Source: Gigaspora margarita
Lineage: Eukaryota > Glomeromycota > Glomeromycetes > Diversisporales > Gigasporaceae
Direction of reading: 5' to 3'
DNA length: 64,000 nucleotides
Assembly (NCBI GenBank): GCA_009809945.1
Contig: WTPW01000784.1
Span: forward strand, 51,487-115,486
In this document: piece after piece, positions 48,469 to 60,375 of the stretch
Layout: each line of letters starts with the position of its first letter
How positions within the stretch are numbered: the first letter of the stretch is position 1
The notes under the pieces: generated by a model
The model's database searches: none
Seen by the model: the letters and a program-made list of their open reading frames with translations, nothing else
Told to the model about the DNA's origin: nothing
Made by a program: the position numbers and the translations under genes

Positions 48469-50417
48469 TTATGGAGCTGAGAAAAACTTAATCAATAGCA
48501 TGTATCTTAACCATTCTAAAAATGAAGGTTGCAAAACTAAGTTGTTATTATTATTAACTCTATTATTAATATGATTATTATTGCTATCAACATTATCAAC
48601 AATAATGCCATTGATAATATCATCATTGATAATACCGTCATTAACAACACTGTTTTTAGTGGCATCAGTCTGATTGCGATTTAGAGATTTCAAGCCAGTA
48701 AAATCATTGGATTTTTCTATCATATTGAATTCATCAAAAATGGCTTTATTGTAAGATCGATGAGGATAGTGAGACTCATAATAGTTAACATTGGCGAGCC
48801 ACCAGTGTAATTTAACGGCCTGAAAAGCACGAGTAACAGCAATATCTTGAGAAAATACTAAAGCATTCAATAATCCTAAGATGAAGAGATTTAATAGACA
48901 ACATATCCATAACAAAGTAACTAAATAATAGCAATAAAAAACATATATAATATATGTATACCTTGAAGCGACAAACCAATGAAAACTAGTAATGATAGAG
49001 GATAAGGGACCACACGATTAACATAAGTATAAGTTTCAACGAAAGAGCCAAAAAACTGTGCTACTAATGGTGCCACAGGATACCACATAACCCTTCTGAC
49101 AACGAAAGAAACCACAGTCTTATTAATTATGGTTGGATAGCCGGCTAGCTGAAAAGTTGGAAGAGAACCTATAACATTATTAACTTCTTTTTTCACAGAT
49201 CTGAGTTTTCTAATGACCATAATAATAACGATCGCACAATACAATATAGATGCATATATCCAACCGAAGAGAGTAATCCATTGCCATATTAAGTTATATT
49301 CTTGACCTGAATTAAGATACCAACAAGCACTGTAATAATATTAATAAATATATGATAGAAATTAAGGGTAGTTCGCAGTTAAAGGGTATAATAATTACTA
49401 AGTATCATAGTCGGAACTTATAAATTTTTTATAGTAGTGGAATGCCAATTCATTCAGTGAAAAGTATTTTTTTTTTACTAAATAAACATTATTTGAATCT
49501 TTAAATAAAGTTGTAGAACATGTTATTACGATTCTAATGATAATAAAATCATTAAAATCGGTTGTGTAAATCACAAGAAATTAAGATTTTTTTCTTTTTT
49601 ACTATATGATTTCCCTTATTCACAGAAATGTTCGGCATTCCATCACTATATGAAAGTTATAGTAAAATGCCCGCCTTATTTTATACCCTTTTAACTGCGG
49701 ACTGCCCTTAAATATTATATAAATTTAACATAATATAAGTATGAACTAATAAATATGCATATAATGATATATAAATATACCTTTCGGAATCATCGTAACC
49801 ACCCATATTAGCGGTAATATAAAGGATAGAAAGGAAAAGTGCAAAAGAAAATACAATTATATAATAATATTTTTCAAAATAATAACGGTATTTATATTCA
49901 TTTGCGAATATTAGGTGAAGGTTCTAAAATATAAAAACAAAAAAAGAAAATGAAACATATATATAAATAATATATAATATATAATTTTATACATACCAAA
50001 GCTATACAAACGATAAAAAATAGAGAAGAGAGGTTAAAGAATATGATTGCCCAGACCTGATATATAGAATATCTAATGATGATTAAAGAAATTAAAAAAA
50101 AAGATACTATTGGACATCAAAAGAAATACTTATTTATATTAAAAATAAATTAATGAATATCTTACCATGTATCCACAAAAAAAACCGGGTGTAGTATTCC
50201 AAAAAAAAAGAACTAAAAGATGACCAGAATAACCTATATCGCAGAATGAGGCCGCAAAACCTAAACGAAACGAAATCCGATCTGCGAGATTAGGATAGTA
50301 CATTCGTATAAAACTAAATATTACACACGAAGTTATAGAAGAAATGATAGAAAGAATATTCAGAGGGACACATAAACTAGATATGGAGGTAAATTGATCC
50401 TTTGTAAACGAGGACAT
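48469..50417 (-). CDS. Seven-transmembrane receptor (fungal GPCR-like), 5 exons
   Basis: Exons on the minus strand: 50417-50166, 50056-49997, 49923-49781, 49329-48962 and 48875-48469. All borders are GT-AG and the joined frame encodes 409 residues. Seven hydrophobic segments are visible at about residues 12-39, 48-72, 78-108, 121-145, 167-192, 230-250 and 260-282. A basic loop (RKLRSVKKE) follows segment 5, and an Asn-rich cytoplasmic tail ends the protein (NNNHINNRVNNNNN). This layout fits fungal Git3/cAMP-receptor-like GPCRs at the plasma membrane; the ligand and G protein cannot be told. No signal peptide. Intron 3 is 451 nt because of a MITE; the other introns are 73-109 nt. Confidence 0.85.
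49366..49707. mobile_element. MITE in receptor intron 3, TTAA target
   Basis: The left end GGGTAGTTCGCAGTTAAAGG pairs with the right CTTTTAACTGCGGACTGCCC, and TTAA flanks both sides (49362-49365, 49708-49711), as for piggyBac-type elements. Removing it with one TTAA leaves a 105-nt intron, similar to its neighbours. Confidence 0.8.
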
Positions 50418-51268
50418 TAATTCCTATGTTTAGTAGAGCAATTGATTTGAATAGATTTGACAAAGTATCGATTTAAAAAATATATACATATCAACAGTAT
50501 CATTAAAAAAAAAAGAGTATTATATAGATAAAGCTTATATGTATGTAGATCTCAATAATATTGAGGACTTGTTTTGCTTGGATTTAAACCAATAATCATG
50601 GTAGATATGCCCATTCAATGAAAAGGAAATATTTTTTTTTATCGATAGTTTATTTCGTTGGTATCACGAAGAATTATATATTTGCTAGCATTTATGTATA
50701 TATTATAGTAATTATGGATAGATCGTTGTCCAGAGGACATTTAATGTTTAGACTTGGTGATACAAAGTTACATTTTTGATTAATCTTATATTTTTACATC
50801 AAAAATGAAATTTTAATATGAGCACGTGATTTTAGTGTAACAAAAACAAAAATCAAGTCTAGGCTCCGTACACAAAATGCTAAGCATTAACCTAGTATTA
50901 TTATGCTAATTAACGATTTTTAACCTTACCGTATTTGATTGTGTCGCTTTCTACAGTATATCAAGAATATAATTAAATTATTAATGTTAAAGTTAGAATT
51001 AGCTGAGAGCTCGATGAGCTAATGTCAGAAGATTTTTATACGTAAGATAGTAGGTATTACTTCGTATGCAATGGAAAATCTCGTGATTATACCTGGCTTT
51101 AAGCGACCTTCTAAAGGCCTATTGACGATCATTCGTGATTTTCAAGTTCAAATTTTGCACCAATCAAATAACGGCATGTGCCGTTAGGGTGTGAAATAGC
51201 ATAACATAGTGAAGATCACATAATAATTTAAGATTTTTCCGATGATCTGCGTGATCTGCAACGATTTT
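50418..51268. other. 5' flank of the receptor gene
   Basis: AT-rich with no supported gene; it should hold the receptor promoter, but no clear motif stands out. Confidence 0.5.
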
Positions 51269-51270
51269 TA

Positions 51271-51655
51271 CAGGGCTGTCCCCAAATTTCCGGGTCGGAT
51301 GCGTCGGATCTAGGTCGGCGTTTAGCCCTATTGTTAGCAGGTTATATAGCAAAATTATCAGCTGGGCATTTTTTACTTAATAATGAATGTATATGATTTA
51401 TTGGTAACATTTTTTATGATCTTGGGGCAAAATTGATCAATTCCGATCCAGCTGACCATGATTCCGATGCACTCCGACGTATCCGACCCGGAATTTTGGG
51501 GACTCCCCTGTATGAGTTATCTGCAACCGGAGACTCGTATCCATCCATTAAGTAAAAAATGCGCAGCTGATAATTTTGCTATAGAATCTAACAACTTTGG
51601 CTAAACGCCGACCTAGATCCGACGCATCCAACCCGGAATTTTGGGAACCCTCCTG
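51271..51655. mobile_element. Tc1/mariner-type palindromic MITE, 385 bp
   Basis: The left end CAGGGCTGTCCCCAAATTTC pairs with the right AATTTTGGGAACCCTCCTG, and both are bordered by TA. The arms (GTCGGATGCGTCGGATCTAG and complement) continue for about 150 bp. A third end-like sequence (TTTTGGGGACTCCCCTG, ending 51510 before TA) lies in the middle, suggesting two overlapping or fused copies. Confidence 0.75.
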
Positions 51656-51659
51656 TAAA

Positions 51660-52034
51660 ATTCATTACTCATTACGATCATTATCGTTATCAGTATAAAA
51701 TTAAACTGAAATAACTTTTGAACTATTAAAGTATATACGAGTAAAAATATCTTTATTAGAATCCTCTTAATGTTCTCTTTAAGGCAATAGAGCTCTTTTT
51801 TTTATTGTCATAAAATTAAACGTGTTTTAGTAATCAATCTTCGCTTTAACTTATATGATAAATAAACAAGGGCTTCATTACTTTAAAAAGAATGTTAAAA
51901 GGAATCTAATAAATATGTTTTGCATGCGTCTCATGAATAGTTCAGGAGTTATTTCAGTCCAAAATTTTATACGTTTTTGTTATTAAATAGAATGATCGAC
52001 AAAAAATCCGTATTATTATTAAAATTAGATATAT
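51660..52034. other. AT-rich sequence, nothing recognised
   Basis: No coding region or repeat end is supported. Confidence 0.6.
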
Positions 52035-52272
52035 GGGGTCTTTGCTAGGAAAACCACAGTTAGAGACTATTTAAATTTTGACAATAAAATTTGAAATTGC
52101 TAGCTATCTATTAATCCAATTTGAAAAAACTTGTTTTTACTTTATAAAGCTTAAATAGCTTTATAAAGTAAAAAAAAGTTTATTCAAATTGGATTAATAG
52201 ATAGCTAGCAATTTCAAATTTTATTGTCAAAATCTAAATAGTCTCTAACTGTGGTTTTCCTAGCAAAGGCCC
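52035..52272. mobile_element. Palindromic MITE, 238 bp
   Basis: Arms of about 110 bp begin GGGTCTTTGCTAGGAAAACC and end GGTTTTCCTAGCAAAGGCCC. Pairing is nearly perfect. No convincing target duplication, so the superfamily is open. Confidence 0.8.
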
Positions 52273-52511
52273 TGTATGATATTCACTATGTTTTCACACC
52301 ATAATGTGCCATAATCATTCTAGCATAACATATGGGTGGATTTGACTCCAATCATAATATCACATTATATGATAATTGGATTTATATAAGCATAATTGCA
52401 TTATTCATAGGATAATTTATACGCTTTTTTTTAATTATATATACATTATATTTCTTATATATTAAAAGCAAGAATTTATTTAAAAGATATTATGTACCTT
52501 ACAAAAATTGG

Positions 52512-52985
52512 GAGTAGCTTATTTTCAGGTAAAATCGATTTTTGCCCAATCGCAGATGTAAAGTCTAAATTTTACTATAGAAATCAATAATTATCGCTTA
52601 AGTTAACATATTTGGAAGACAAAAATACACATATTACAGGTTTTCATTAAAATTAAAGAAGTTTTTATTATTTAACTTTTTTTTTTTACATTCATCGAAT
52701 ATATTTTTTTAAAAGATTTAATTTTTCATTGAGCATAAAAATTAAAAGTTAAATAATAAAAATTTTTTAATCCTGATAAAAATTTTATAGTATGTGTATT
52801 TTGATCTTCCAAATAAGTTTACTCAAAAGAGTATAATCGATTTGCATAATAAAATTTGAACTTTACTATGTAGTGACTATTGTCGATCGTGGAGTAGCTT
52901 ATTTTTGGGTCAAAGACATTTTGACCAAAAGAGGGAGTAGCTTATTTTTGAAGGTAGCTTATTTGGGGGAAATACAGTAAGTTTA
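52512..52985. repeat. Element with TAGCTTATTTTCAGG words
   Basis: GGAGTAGCTTATTTT occurs at both edges (52512, and three times in 52892-52970) in the same orientation. Inside, GTTTTTATTATTTAACTTTT pairs with AAAAGTTAAATAATAAAAAT, and GGAAGACAAAAATACACATA pairs with a TATGTGTATTTTGATCTTCC segment. Related words lie at 440-600. Confidence 0.6.
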
Positions 52986-53269
52986 TTTGAAAAAACATAA
53001 CAAAATTCTAAAAAAAAAAAAAAAAATTTGGCTTCAAAATAATATTTTTATAAAGAATATTTCACTTCACACTAAAAATATTTGTTTATAATGAATGTAT
53101 TCAAAATTTTGTTCTATGTCTTTTATGTAATTTGTATACTTAGCTTAAATAATTTAAAAGCTTTGTAAAAATAGTAATCTGTTAGTACAAAGGTACTAAA
53201 AAGAAAAAAAAATAAACAAAGGACAGAAAACCTGAAATAAAACTTTATTTAGAAGCTATTATTTTTTTT

Positions 53270-54345
53270 AGTTTTAGTACTTTTCACTTATTTCTGCCTG
53301 TTTCTAATCATTTCTACTCATTTCAACAAAAACACATCCAAAACCCATCCATATCACGATTGTGAGTAGATTCAAGAGAGAATAGTTTATGATTGGTTTA
53401 GAAAACATCTGATCAGCAATATTGATTTTTAATGCAGGACAAATCCGCAATAATCACAAATTTTACATAAACAAATTTATTTGATTGGCGCAAATTTTAA
53501 GATTCTATTTGTAAATATCACAAATGATTACCAAATGGAGTCAAATCAGCTCATATGATACCATAACGTTTTACAGCTGTTCTTATAACTTCTGTGCCAA
53601 CTGAAAATTTCTGATAACCAAATTCAATAAGTTACTGACTTGGAATCTATAGGAAACTGGCTTCGGTCGAACTCTGAAAGTTATTGAATTCAGTTATCAG
53701 ACAGTTTCAATTGTCCTGAAATTATAAGAACAGCTGTAATGCCAAAATGCTATAATACTATAATGTCTGTTTATACTTGCCATCTTTCTTACTTTATCTT
53801 GTCTATAATTATAATGTGCATATTTCCGTATTTAATTTCCTTTATTATATAAAATATGAATTTTATTTAACCTCTTTCATAACAATTTTTTGCATATTAA
53901 ATAGAATGTAAAAGCTTTTTTTATACTTACTAACTAGATGTGAATACAATGCTTTGTGTAATAGCAAATAAATGTAGACATATAAACCTGGTTTACTATT
54001 TGATTCTCCATTCTAGGTTTGGATCGACTGTGGTGTGCAGTTAGTTAATTATAGTGCTATTGTATCATATTATTACAGTGCTAATGCACTATAATATTAT
54101 AATATTATGCATTAAAGAATTACAGCAATGGCGGAATTAATTTTATCAGAGAAAAAGATGCTGTAATGCTGTAACTCAGTAATTTAACTACCAACTATAT
54201 CATAATCAGATGATTTATAAACCAATTACTAACTATTATCTCTCTTGAATCTACTTGCATCTACTTGCAATCAAGATTAGATAGATTTTAGATAGGTTTT
54301 GTTATAATAAGTAGAAATAAGTATAAATTTAGAAATAAGCATAAA
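53270..54345. repeat. Inverted-repeat element, about 1.1 kb
   Basis: Left (TTCACTTATTTCTGCC to GTAGATTCAAGAGAGA, about 53283-53385) pairs with right (TCTCTTGAATCTACTTG to AGAAATAAGCATAAAT). Inside is another inverted pair, TTTTACAGCTGTTCTTATAA and TTATAAGAACAGCTGTAATG. No coding sequence; ends not exactly defined. Confidence 0.6.
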
Positions 54346-54365
54346 TAATCTTATGGGCATTGTCG

Positions 54366-54800
54366 TGTGTTAATTTATGACTTTCACCACAAAATAACCT
54401 AGCTCAAACAGTGAGCACAAATAACTTTCACCTAAAGTGATACCAATAGTGGGTAAGCATTTTATTTATATAATATATTCAATCAGTTTTTATGTACTAA
54501 AAAAGAGTCATTTATCATTTGCATTTCACTTATATACCCTATTTTAATTATAATCATTACATCACTCAATTGATCATTCGACTTTGACTCTTATTTTATT
54601 ACATACTTTTATCTCATTACTCATGCATACTTGTTACTGTACTTTTGTATATTATCATGTAATAACGACTGTTGCATAATTGATCTTTACATTGATCTCA
54701 TTCATAATTCTGATCAATTAACATGTGGGCCATGACCGATCATTCGATCGCTTTTATCCTAATTTTTAACCAAGTACCCTGCATACAATTCATCACTGCA
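54366..54800 (+). mobile_element. Solo-LTR-like fossil
   Basis: Starts TGTGTTAATTTATGACTTTC and ends near CATCACTGCA. It is related along its length to the fossil at 45577-46117, including AATAACCTA near the start and ACCAAGTACCCTGCATAC near the end. No target duplication could be confirmed. Confidence 0.55.
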
Positions 54801-55345
54801 ATAGCAGAAATGAGTGAATATATAAAATTTAAAACCATATGGGTGCATATAATGATCATTTGAAATGTGACAAAATCATGTCATTACTAGCTTTATTAAA
54901 AAAATAATAAATTTGGCCAGTATTTGGCCTATAGCCAAAACAATTCAGCCCAGTTTCATGTTTTTTCTCTTTTTAGATCCAGAGTGCAACCGGTGCACTT
55001 ACCAAAATAGGGGGTCGTCTAAAGTAGATTTTTTCCAGTATCGCTACCAAAATTTTCTCGATCACATGATGACCAACAAAATTTTTTTATTAGATTAGAG
55101 TTAGAGTGAGTGCTCAGTTAGGTTTTCTGTTTAGGTTGTTATATAGTAAAATTACTCAAGAAAACTTTTTTTTAGTTAAAAAATAGTTTCTTATGCAAAC
55201 TTTTGAGAAATAAGCTTTTTTTGACAAAAGAGACGTTTTGAGACGGTTGTTTTGAATTTTTCTAATCATATAACATTATACCAAATCATGCTCTTATTGG
55301 CCAATAATCACATGATCAAGAAAATATTGTTGGCGATACTGGGGT

Positions 55346-56768
55346 GCATAACTTACATTTTTGATACTCCTGACTTACTTTTTTGATACTGATTGCATGC
55401 AGATCCCAGTAAAAATAAAAAATATAAAAACTTTGAGCGAAAATATCTTGACAACTTTTACTTGAATCTGATAATACCTTTTTGTTTTGAATTCTATGGA
55501 TTTATAGAATTCAAATAAAAAATTTCTATCAAATTTAGCCATGTGGTTGTCGAGATATCTTAGCTCAAAATCAGAAAAAAATCAAAATACTTATAAAAAT
55601 AAAAGTTGCGCCAAATTCCTCTCTAACTTTGAGTGAAGATAACTCAATAACCATCTGACCAAATTTGATAAAACTTTTTTTATTTGAATCCTATGGATTC
55701 ATAGAATTCGAATAAAAAAATTTTCATCGAATTTAGTCAAGTGGCTATCAAGATATCTTTGCTCAAAATTAGAGAAAAATAAAATACCTATCAAAATAGA
55801 AATTTTCTCTAACTTTGAGCGAAGATATCTTGATAACAGCCTGTTCAAACTCAATAAAACATTATATTTTTCAATTCTATGCATTTATAAAATTTAAATA
55901 AAAAAATTTTTATTGATTTAGTCAAGTGTGTGTTGAGAAATCTTCGCTCAAAGTTAGAAAGAAAATTTGTATAAATTTTATTTTGATGCGCATTTTGATT
56001 TTTTTCTGAGTGAAGATATCTTGACAACCACTTGATTAAATATGATAAGGGCCGTGTCATTAATCACCTGATTATTTTTTATCAGAGGCCTACCCCCCTC
56101 CCTCTTCTTTAATAGATATATAGTCAGGTTCTTATATATAATTTAAACTTTTTTTACCCCCTCCCCCTCCTAAAAAATCACCTGATTTTTGTCACTCCCC
56201 TAAAATTTTTTTTATTTGTATTCTATGAATCCATAGAATTCAAATAAAAAAGTTTTATCGAATTTAGTTATATGGTATTGAGGTATCTTCGCTCAAAGTT
56301 AAAAAGAAAATTTGGCACAGCTCTTATTTTGATAGATGTTTTGATTTTTCTCTAAAGATATATTGATAACCATTTGACTAAATTCAATAAAAATTTTTTA
56401 TTCGAATTCTATAAATCCATAGAATTCAAACAAAAAATGTTTTATTGATTTGGTCAGATAGTTATTGAAATATCTTTGCTCAAAGTTAGAGAGGAATTTG
56501 GCGCAGCTTCTATTTTGATAGGTATTTTGATTTTTCTCTGATTTTGAGTGAAAATACCTCGACAACCACATAGCTAAATTTGATAAAAATTTTTTTATTT
56601 GAATTTTATGAATCCATAGAATTTAAAACAAAAAGGTATTATAAGATTCAATAGGAAATTGTCAAGATATCTTCGCTCAAAGTTTTTAAATTTTTATTTT
56701 TACTGGGATTTGCATGTTGATCAGTATCAAAAAAGTAAGTGCGGGAGTATCAAAAATGTAAGTTTTGC
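55346..56768. mobile_element. MULE-like non-autonomous element, 1.4 kb
   Basis: The left end GCATAACTTACATTTTTGAT pairs with the right ATCAAAAATGTAAGTTTTGC, and the terminal repeats extend about 60 bp. Perfect 9-bp duplications TACTGGGGT (55337-55345, 56769-56777) are the hallmark of Mutator-like elements. The interior is a tandem array of about 190-bp palindromic units (GAATTCTATGGATTTATAGA-like) related to those at 31201-32346. A Harbinger MITE is nested in one unit. Confidence 0.85.
56049..56200. mobile_element. PIF/Harbinger-type MITE, 152 bp
   Basis: GGGCCGTGTCATTAATCACC at the left and AATCACCTGATTTTTGTCAC plus TCCCC at the right; TAA flanks both sides. A near-identical copy lies at 62122-62272 with TTA flanks, confirming the limits. 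Confidence 0.88.
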
Positions 56769-56790
56769 TACTGGGGTAGTTCTAAAGCAG

Positions 56791-57403
56791 TGACAATTCA
56801 TGTGATCAACTGCCAATCAAATTATAGAATTTTGATAATTTTTGGCGAAGCAAAAATGAAAGAGAAGCGAGAACCTTGAAAAATACAAAAAACAGCAGTT
56901 TAAACCTACCTCGATATGTTAATCAAAAATGTTGGAAAGGCAATTTTGCCTATATATTTATCTAAAACCTAATCTAACCATAATATTGGATGACTCTAAC
57001 CCTAAAGTTAATTGAAAAAATTATTAAATATGTATTGTCTCTGCTTTATTTAGATGTCCCCAAAATGTGTACCAGGTTGGTAGCGCAGCAAAATTATTAA
57101 AGTTCGTTATTGTTAGAGTAAGAGTTAGGATTAGGAGTTAGAAAAAGAGTTTACATTGTAAATTGCCCAATGAAACTTTTTGTTAGAGTACTAAAGATGG
57201 TTTCTTATACAGATTTTTGATAAATAAATGATTTTTGGAACTTTCTTGATCATGAAATCTGATTCATAATTAGGCAATATGCGCCACAGTTGCACCACCA
57301 ACCTGGCACATTTCAGGCACGTAGTTCTGTGGCAGGTTATGTTGATTATGTGGTGCAGGCAAATTTTTTTGAATTATTAATGTTAGAGTTAGGGTTAGAG
57401 TTA
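56791..57403. repeat. Mosaic of dispersed repeat fragments
   Basis: Contains GGCAATTTTGCCTATATA (56938), also seen near 11370 and 32570 in variant form, and a TTAGAGTAAGAGTTAGGATT block followed by AACTTTTTGTTAGAGTACTA. These blocks recur near 36.1, 39.2, 55.1 and 57.8 kb. No gene. Confidence 0.55.
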
Positions 57404-57768
57404 GGTCACACAAAGTTGATTTTTCATTTTGCATTATCCCGCTGACCCATTTTTTAATTTTTTTTTTTTTTTTTTTTTTTGATCCCAATTGTTCGATTTT
57501 TGACATTATTTTTTTACACTATTTTTATCCAGTCTCACCTGACAGAGACCTTAATGTCCCGTAATTGTCCAATAGAACTGACAAAAAAAATATGATTGCT
57601 AATCCAATTTTTTGATTCCTTGTTATACAAAATGAAAAATTAACCTTGCATAATCTTAAATGTGAATATTATTTTATTAATTTACAGTAAATTAAAAAAA
57701 AATCTGCTGACCGACCCATGATTTCAGATTCCATGTAATGCAAAATAAAAAATCAACGTTGTATAGCC
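57404..57768. mobile_element. PIF/Harbinger-type MITE, 365 bp
   Basis: The left end GGTCACACAAAGTTGATTTT pairs with the right AAAATCAACGTTGTATAGCC, flanked by TTA (57401-57403, 57769-57771). It has split a copy of the GTTAGAGTTAGG repeat block. Related to the MITE at 15681-15950. Confidence 0.78.
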
Positions 57769-57771
57769 TTA

Positions 57772-60367
57772 GAGTTAGGAACAAGTTTAGCAAGATATAT
57801 AGTAAAATTGTTCAAGGAGAACTTTTTGTTAGTGCACTAAAAGTGGGTTTTTATGCAAACTTTTGGTAAATATGCGATTTTTGACAAAATGAACAGTTGT
57901 TTTGAAATTTTATAATTGTATTATATTATACCTGATCTTGAAATCTGATTGGCAGTTCGGCACAGAAAACTGATGTGCACATTTCAGACATGCTCCCAAA
58001 ATAGAGGGTCAGTTAAAGTGAAGTGAAATTTAGTTAGGATTAGGATTACCTTTTTGATAAAGTTAGAAGAGTTTTTATACCTATATATCAAGAATTCAAT
58101 TTATGCAGTATGTAGATCATATATTAAGTTAACTAGCCATGATGCAAATTCTGATCAAACTAAAAAAAATTAAATATTTGTTTTGACCAGAACTTATTTT
58201 CATGTTGCCCAAAAAATTGTCTGGTTTAATAATACTACAGTACTAGACAGTGAAATCTATCCAAGTTTTTTAGCATTATTTAAAGCCTAATAACTTTACA
58301 ACAAGTAATTATTTTAAAAATCCCTCTTACAAATTTTTTATTTGTAACCTAAACTACTGCTTCTTAAAGAAGTTATAAGGGTTTAAAGTTCAGCAACTTT
58401 TATAGTAAGGTAGAAATTTGGTGCAGAACAATTGACCAATTAGATTGCTGCTTAATCACATGCTTGCGATTTGATTGGTTAATATTTATTATTAAAAATT
58501 ACTAAATTTCAAAATTTGGCGCTTATTATATAAAAAGATTATTTTTATATTTTTAACCAATCATAATTTTGTAACACAAAAATTAGCCAATCAGAATTGT
58601 TATAAAATTCTCAAATTTGGTGCCTTTAAAAAAAATGGATGGTTTTAGCTGTTCAGTACTGTACCTTTTTAGGATTATCTGAGGTCCTAGTTAACTCCAT
58701 TTTAACTAACCCTCAAAATAGAAAATCAAAATCCAAAATAGAAAATCAAATTTTAATTAATTTAAGTGCAATTCGAAAATATTACTCTAATAATATATAA
58801 AAATTATATAAAAGGGGAAGTTATACAATTACGTCATTTGTTTGCTAGCATTAACGCATAACTTATACTTAAATGTACTCTTACCTTTTTGAGATACAAG
58901 GAGATATGATAATTTTATAAAATCATATGACCACTGTGCTTAAAATTGACCAAAGTAAGATTCTAAAGACAAAGCTTAAGTCTTCTAGATCAAAACTCAA
59001 TTGTCTGTTATGCTGACCTTAATTAAATGCATAACGAAGATTGTAGAGAAGAAAACTATGATCCCAAAGGTAGTAAAATCACTAAGACTGCTCAAAATAT
59101 TGTGAGGATTGAATAATAATGATTATTTAAAAAATTTAAAGAAAATAGCAAACATTTTTAATACATATTTTGTGATATACTTAGCCAATTTTGATAATCT
59201 TACTACCATTAGAATGGTAAGTTCCTACTCTACAATTTTAAACAGAAGTCTAAGTATGATTGGCATTTAAAAAATAATTAGATCTGATTAAAAAAATTCA
59301 AGCTTTGTATTAGAATCTTGCCTGCAATCCCATTGTCAATTTAAGTGCAGTGATCACGTGACTTTTTTTAAAATCATCATATCTTTATCAAAAATGAAAG
59401 TTTTGCAGCACTAACAATTCGGCCTAAACTATACTGTAACCTAACCTTAACACTAACCTTAACTTAGGCCAAGCATTTAATCATGTGATGTGATAAACAC
59501 AAAGTTAATACTGGGTTCATTATTCTTGAAACTATCCTAATATCAGATATAAAATACCATTTTTTGATAATGAAGAATTTTTCAATTTACACTAATGTTT
59601 TCAACTTTTTTTTTTATAACACTATAATAAATAAATAAATATATATATATATTTAATGTTAAAGATGAGACCATGCTTTTATTTTTATTAAATTTAATAG
59701 AAACTTTTTACAAAACAAAAAACTTTTATTGCTTAAATCTAGTGTTAAGATTAAAAACTCAGACATATATCTAAATATAATTTAAATACTTATCTGTGGC
59801 CTAAACCTACCAGAGTAGTTAAGGTTTACCTAGATTTGGTTATAAATAAGAATATTAGAGAAGTATATCAAGTATTTAATCCATTTAGAAAGTCATATCT
59901 CAATTTATGGATTGAAGTTTGTGTAGTAAGTTTGTTGTTATTAGAAGAGGTATTTAGAGATGCATAAGTTAATGATGTATTATTTTTAGAAGGTTGTAAA
60001 GATATGGGCTAGTTTTGGAATCATGAAATACAATAAGGGATTCAAATTATTGTATAGATTTGTTTATTGATATTACGAAGCAATTAAATTGTAAGAGAAC
60101 TAGCAGATTTATAAATGGAGTATATTTATATATTGTATTTATAATATCAAAGAAATAAGACCAGATAAGGTAGAAATAATAAAGGTCTATTTAAAAAATA
60201 GTGAATTTGGATGCTATCCAAATTTATAATTTGAGAATAGAAATTTTTAACATTAGCTTGTAAAGTTTCAAGTTTACTAGAACTTAAAATAGTATGTAAT
60301 GAGTTCTGATAATGCTGAATAGTGGATAAGAAGTAGGACAAATAACCCAATATAGGATACTACTCAT
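57772..60367. other. AT-rich intergenic sequence
   Basis: 57.77-58.1 kb holds another copy of the TATAGTAAAATTGTTCAAGG repeat block, and near 58.02-58.12 kb a segment similar to 8540-8640 (AAAGTGAAGTGAAATTTAGT). From 58.1 to 60.37 kb nothing coding or repetitive could be supported. Confidence 0.55.
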
Positions 60368-60375
60368 ACTATAGC

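Larger units (their letters stand above)
55010..56790. mobile_element. Inverted-repeat element split by a MULE-like insertion
   Basis: The left edge (GGTCGTCTAAAGTAG, CCAGTATCGC) pairs with a right edge (GCGATACTGGGG at about 55334, then TAGTTCTAAAGCAG at 56777) that is interrupted by the element at 55346-56768. The interior belongs to the TATAGTAAAATTACTCAAG repeat family seen at 36.1, 39.2, 51.3, 57.1 and 57.8 kb. Confidence 0.6.
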
